The notes under the pieces: model-generated
Databases searched by the model: none
What the model was told of the DNA's origin: nothing
What the model saw: the letters and a program-made list of their open reading frames with translations, nothing else
Shown here: in pieces, positions 42,085 to 42,228 of the stretch
Layout: each line of letters begins with the position of its first letter
How positions within the stretch are numbered: position 1 is the stretch's first letter
Source: Bacillota bacterium
GTDB taxonomy: Bacteria > Bacillota > Clostridia > Christensenellales > Aristaeellaceae
DNA length: 42,228 nucleotides
Assembly: GCA_023411175.1 (NCBI GenBank)
Contig: JAEYPB010000101.1
Coordinates: 1-42,228 of the forward strand
Reading direction: 5' to 3'
Program-made: the position numbers and the translations under genes

Positions 42085-42228
42085 TTACACCTCGGCGACG
42101 GGCTCGGACTTGTCCTCGGCCTCGGCCTCGGCGGGCGCTTCGGCGGGCGCGGCCTCGACGGGCGCGGCAGCTTCAGCCGTCGCGGCCTCGGCGCGGGGCG
42201 CGGCGGGCACGAAGGGCTTGAGCGGCTC
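42085..42228 (-). CDS. rpsF: 30S ribosomal protein bS6, C-terminal part only
   Basis: Only the last 47 codons are in the window. They read EPLKPFVPA, then an Ala/Glu/Pro-rich acidic tail ending KSEPVAEV, then two TAA codons. The identity rests on position directly upstream of ssb and rpsR. Such long acidic tails extend bS6 beyond its usual core of about 95 residues in some high-GC bacteria. Confidence 0.75.
   Translation of the reverse strand, partial: EPLKPFVPAAPRAEAATAEAAAPVEAAPAEAPAEAEAEDKSEPVAEV

Overview
The window is a stretch of GC-rich chromosome from a spore-forming Clostridia-type Firmicute. The evidence is spoIIE, comEA, Firmicute-type promoters, a DinR/LexA box at recA, a membrane pyrophosphatase and dapF/murA. 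I cannot name a genus. Two perfect parS sites and the rpsF-ssb-rpsR ribosomal cluster suggest that the right half lies near the replication origin. No transposase, phage gene, tRNA, rRNA or CRISPR array was seen.

Positions 211-10503 (all minus strand) hold a selenium-type purine / uric-acid degradation cluster read in the order mocA, ssnA, ygfK, hydA, xdh, ygeX. MocA would make the molybdenum cofactor, and Xdh and YgfK form the redox part. SsnA and HydA are amidohydrolases, and YgeX yields pyruvate and ammonia from 2,3-diaminopropionate. ygfK is interrupted by one in-frame TAG. ssnA has its own promoter and a leader with mutually exclusive stems and a terminator.

Positions 10824-17904 (minus) are an oligopeptide-type ABC transporter operon (binding protein, two permeases, two ATPases) plus a secreted chagasin-like protein. 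A lysine riboswitch with a perfect promoter and terminator heads it. spoIIE (plus) follows, then a minus-strand group capA-rlmI and a DUF1015 gene, then rluF (plus).

Positions 26128-33471 hold recA, hppA, comEA (plus) and a murA-dapF-rbsK operon. Positions 33842-38411 hold a large coiled-coil membrane protein, a DUF378 protein, a metallophosphoesterase, twin parS sites and nagA. Positions 38452-40969 (plus) hold a DUF5711 gene, cvpA and a flavin reductase gene. The right edge is the minus-strand operon rpsF (partial)-ssb-rpsR.

The most unusual content is intergenic. At least seven copies of a modular element of about 140-200 bp (called the P element here) carry a serial set of hairpins. The stem sequences differ between copies while pairing is kept, and the last hairpin often abuts a stop codon. 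A second palindrome family (called the R element here) lies beside several of them and reads into the ends of mocA and rluF.
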